Part shown: one piece after another, positions 61,389 to 64,000 of the stretch
Layout of the letters: each line of letters opens with the position of its first letter
How positions within the stretch are numbered: the first letter of the stretch is position 1
Source: Martinezella rhizogenes
Lineage (GTDB): Bacteria; Pseudomonadota; Alphaproteobacteria; Rhizobiales; Rhizobiaceae
Direction of reading: 5' to 3'
Length of the DNA stretch: 64,000 nucleotides
Assembly (NCBI GenBank): GCA_013322215.1
Contig: JAAMEZ010000021.1
Coordinates: 310,001 to 374,000 of the forward strand
Translations under genes and position numbers: made by a program
Notes under the pieces: model-generated
The model's database searches: none
The model's input: the letters and a program-made list of their open reading frames with translations, nothing else
Told to the model about the DNA's origin: nothing

Positions 61389-63737
61389 TTAGAAATCCTC
61401 CCACACCGGACTTGCCGCTGGTGAAGTCTTACCGAAAGCGGAGCGCAGTCTTTCGCCCAACGCTCTCTGGCCGGAAAGCTCCGTGCCCTTGTTGGGAGTT
61501 GCAGGTGCCTTGGCGGACGTTGCCGCTTTCTCCCGTGGAGAAGCCGCCAGCTGTACTATCTTTCCTGCGGTATGGTCCAATTTGAACTGGGCAAGGCGTG
61601 CAGACAGCGATGAAACCTCGCTCGCCAGCGTATGGGTGGCAGCGTTGGATTCCTCGACCATTGCAGCGTTTTTCTGCGTTGCCTGGTCCATCTGATTGAC
61701 GGCGGTGTTGATTTCCTGCAGCCCGGTCGATTGCTCTCTTGCCGATTGCACGATCGCCTGCACATTGCTGTCGATCGATTGCACCTCCTGAACAATCGCG
61801 CGAAGCGCCTCCCCTGTCTGACCGACGAGGCTGACGCCTCTTTTGACCTGATCGCCCGATGAATGGATCAAGGCCTTGATTTCCTTTGCTGCGGTGGCAG
61901 AACGCTGCGCCAGCTCCCTAACCTCTTGAGCAACGACCGCAAAACCCTTGCCGGCCTCGCCCGCACGCGCAGCTTCGACGCCGGCATTCAGCGCCAAGAG
62001 ATTGGTCTGGAAGGCAATATCGTCGATGACGCCAATGATGTTGGAAATGGACTGGGAAGACTGCTCGATGCCGTTCATGGCCTCGACTGCGCTATGGACG
62101 ATCTGACCCGACCTCTCGGCATTATCCTTGGTACGGCCGACCAGAGCTGCGACCTCTTCGGCACGCGTGGTGGAATCCTTGATGGAGGTCGTGATCTGTT
62201 CAAGCGCGGCGGCGGTCTCCTCGACGGAAGCGGCCTGCTGCTCCGTTCGCTTGGCCAAATCATCCGCACCGGTGCGGATCTCCTCCGATCCGCACTGGAT
62301 CACCGACGCGTTTTCGGAGAAGGAGATCATGGCCGCCTGCAGCTTCTCGACCGAGGCATTGAAATTGCCGCGAATTTCATCGAGGGCCGAGGTGAACGGC
62401 TGGTCGAGCCGCGCAGTCATGTTTCCGTCGGAAAGCTGCTCCAGCCCGGCAGCCAGCTCACCGACGGCGAATTTCACTTCCGCTTCCTGGGCGTCGCTGA
62501 TGCGGACGCGCTCCGCCTGCTCGGCCTGCTGCGCGGCGCGGCTGGTTTCGGCCTCTCCTTCAAGCCGGACCTTTTCGCGATTATTTTCCAGCAGGATGTG
62601 CAATGAGCGGGAAAGGTCGCCGATTTCGTCGCGGGCCTCACGATCCTTCAGCGCGACGTTCAAATCGCCGTTGGCAATCCGATCGGTCTCGCCAATGACA
62701 TTCTCGATACGGCGAACGAAGCGCCGGGCGATCAGCCAGCCGGCAAGGCCAAGGAGAACAGTGGCGATCGACGTCACTGCTATGGCATTTCTGACAATTG
62801 TGTTGACCTGGGCGAAGACCGTAGCTTTCGGAACCGCGACGATCGCGTACCACGATATGGCATCGGTCAGCTTTACCGGCTCTGCGACAGCAAAATAGGT
62901 GGCGCCGTCAGGGCTGGTGATTTCGCGCTCCGCACCGGGATTGGCGATCAGCTGGTCCCAGCCGGCCGTCTCGGCGCCGCCGTCCTTTATGTTCTTTCCG
63001 ATCAGCGCCGCATCGGGATGACTAATCATGCCGCCCCCGGCAGTAACCAGACTCATGAAGCCGGTCCCCATTGGATGTATGGCGGAAATCGCTTTCTGAG
63101 CATCGTCGAGGGCCATGTCCAGGCCGGCCACGCCCACAGGCTTTCCACCGATCATGATCGGCTGGGCAATGGAGGTCATCAACACTTGCTTGCCGTCGAT
63201 TGCGTACGAATAGGGCTCGATGACAACAGTCTTTTGCTGGGTGAAGGGTAGCTGATAATAATCGCCAGCGCCGGAAACGGTATAGTCGACGAGAGGAACA
63301 TGGGTGATCTGTCCGCCGCTTCGAACCCAGTAGGGAATATAGCGGCCGGTGGCATCATGGCCTTCTTTCCCGACGAAATCCTTGTCTTTTCCATCGAAGG
63401 CATTCGGCTCCCAGCCCGTCCAGACACCAAGCGCCATCGGATTGCTCGCGAGCATATTCTTCAGGATCGCGTCGGCGGTTGCCCGGTTCGCATCGCCGGC
63501 ATCCTTCATGGTTGCAAGGACACTCTCCAAGGAATTGACGACAGCAATCGCCGCACCAAGGGTCTTTTCCGATCCGGCCGCGGTCGTACTGGCAATCTGG
63601 CGCATCTGGTCGAGGCTCGATTGACGAACGGTCGTATAGGCGGAATCAAACAGGATCGCGGAAGCGGCCACCGTTGCGATGACGCCGCACGCGGCGACTG
63701 AGAAAATATTGCGGCTAGTTGCGGATTTCAGAATCAT
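61389..63737 (-). CDS. Methyl-accepting chemotaxis protein (dCache ligand domain, two HAMP-like segments)
   Basis: 782 residues. TM1 at about 11-33, a large periplasmic double-Cache-like ligand domain ([31 protein letters not shown]), TM2 at about 320-345, HAMP ([19 protein letters not shown]), then a second HAMP-like segment ([19 protein letters not shown]), and the signalling hairpin with [21 protein letters not shown]. The chain ends VWEDF, matching the xWxxF tail that binds CheR/CheB. ATG at 63737 has AAGGTGGTGAT upstream. Ligand unknown; Cache domains bind amino acids or organic acids. Confidence 0.93.
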   Translation of the reverse strand: MILKSATSRNIFSVAACGVIATVAASAILFDSAYTTVRQSSLDQMRQIASTTAAGSEKTLGAAIAVVNSLESVLATMKDAGDANRATADAILKNMLASNPMALGVWTGWEPNAFDGKDKDFVGKEGHDATGRYIPYWVRSGGQITHVPLVDYTVSGAGDYYQLPFTQQKTVVIEPYSYAIDGKQVLMTSIAQPIMIGGKPVGVAGLDMALDDAQKAISAIHPMGTGFMSLVTAGGGMISHPDAALIGKNIKDGGAETAGWDQLIANPGAEREITSPDGATYFAVAEPVKLTDAISWYAIVAVPKATVFAQVNTIVRNAIAVTSIATVLLGLAGWLIARRFVRRIENVIGETDRIANGDLNVALKDREARDEIGDLSRSLHILLENNREKVRLEGEAETSRAAQQAEQAERVRISDAQEAEVKFAVGELAAGLEQLSDGNMTARLDQPFTSALDEIRGNFNASVEKLQAAMISFSENASVIQCGSEEIRTGADDLAKRTEQQAASVEETAAALEQITTSIKDSTTRAEEVAALVGRTKDNAERSGQIVHSAVEAMNGIEQSSQSISNIIGVIDDIAFQTNLLALNAGVEAARAGEAGKGFAVVAQEVRELAQRSATAAKEIKALIHSSGDQVKRGVSLVGQTGEALRAIVQEVQSIDSNVQAIVQSAREQSTGLQEINTAVNQMDQATQKNAAMVEESNAATHTLASEVSSLSARLAQFKLDHTAGKIVQLAASPREKAATSAKAPATPNKGTELSGQRALGERLRSAFGKTSPAASPVWEDF

Positions 63738-64000
63738 ATCACCACCTTATTGGGTGGCGTTGCGATCGCGCGGCGCGCCCCCCGCGTGCCTCTGACAGAA
63801 ATAATATTCCGCAAGCGGCCAACAATGATCCAAGCCGCCTGTATCATGGACAGAATAGATATTCTTGATTAAAAATCGGTATCTCCACGTATAGTCACCC
63901 CAATAAAGCCAGTGTGATTTTTAATCATCAATAAAGCTCTGAGGCTGTTTCTCTGAAATTAATGATTTTGTCAGAATGAATGCCGAAGAATTCGGTATTG
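63738..64000. other. Upstream region of the chemoreceptor gene
   Basis: 263 bp to the window end, AT-rich from about 63800 onward; likely promoter region. No gene recognised. Confidence 0.4.

Overview
The window is high-GC chromosomal or megaplasmid DNA of the kind found in Rhizobiaceae (Rhizobium/Agrobacterium relatives). The indications are GC-rich codon use, many ATGA-type gene overlaps, several solute ABC transporters each with its own catabolic genes and regulator, a FeuPQ-like two-component pair, a Pls/PosA-type peptide synthetase and a rhizobial chemoreceptor with a C-terminal VWEDF tail. The assignment is inferred from gene content; no rRNA, tRNA or housekeeping marker is present to settle it. 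I saw no tRNA, rRNA, CRISPR array, insertion sequence or replication origin.

Region 1 (1-7.3 kb) is a minus-strand operon: PdxA-family dehydrogenase, biotin carboxyl carrier, biotin carboxylase, a carrier-like protein without its biotin lysine, PxpB, PxpC, PxpA and a truncated aminotransferase. A GntR/FCD regulator lies divergently, and a perfect 20-bp palindrome sits between the two units. An isomaltase-type GH13 glucosidase follows (7.5-9.3 kb).

Region 2 (9.4-20 kb) holds a LysR gene and a minus-strand catabolic set: polar amino-acid ABC transporter, two polysaccharide-deacetylase-fold hydrolases, an MmgE/PrpD protein and an argininosuccinate-lyase-like enzyme. The substrate is unknown. 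A Nudix hydrolase and a Na/phosphate cotransporter overlap each other next door.

Region 3 (20.4-34.2 kb) contains a degenerate metallo-beta-lactamase-fold protein, an aminoglycoside-phosphotransferase-like gene broken by one in-frame TGA, a sensor kinase/response regulator/PepSY trio, and divergently the large Pls/PosA-type single-module NRPS followed by its Sfp-type phosphopantetheinyl transferase. Then come a BASS-family transporter, a membrane methyltransferase and a NitT/TauT-type ABC transporter.

Region 4 (34.5-44.4 kb) looks accessory. It carries an orphan Tae4-like peptidoglycan amidase coupled to an exported protein, then mostly exported proteins: an alginate-lyase-like enzyme, a TraB/GumN-like protein, a ClpP-fold protein with a signal peptide, an alpha/beta hydrolase, a LysM protein, an unknown HHE-motif protein and a DUF4168 protein. 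A cytosolic AGE-family sugar epimerase ends the region. Some genes here, notably the ClpP-like one, are AT-richer than their neighbours.

Region 5 (44.7-53.9 kb) is a sugar-acid locus. A minus-strand operon (UxuA-like dehydratase, KdgD-like dehydratase, exported lactonase) and a plus-strand Dpp-type ABC transporter flank a GntR regulator, with related AT-rich motifs in both promoter regions. This suggests uptake and breakdown of a uronate-containing compound.

Region 6 (54.1-60.3 kb) is a group-I ECF transporter (S, fused double ATPase, T) between two paralogous phosphoribosyltransferases, with a divergent LysR regulator and a 460-nt leader; it looks like a nucleobase uptake-and-salvage unit. 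The window ends with an unknown 180-residue protein and a large methyl-accepting chemotaxis protein.
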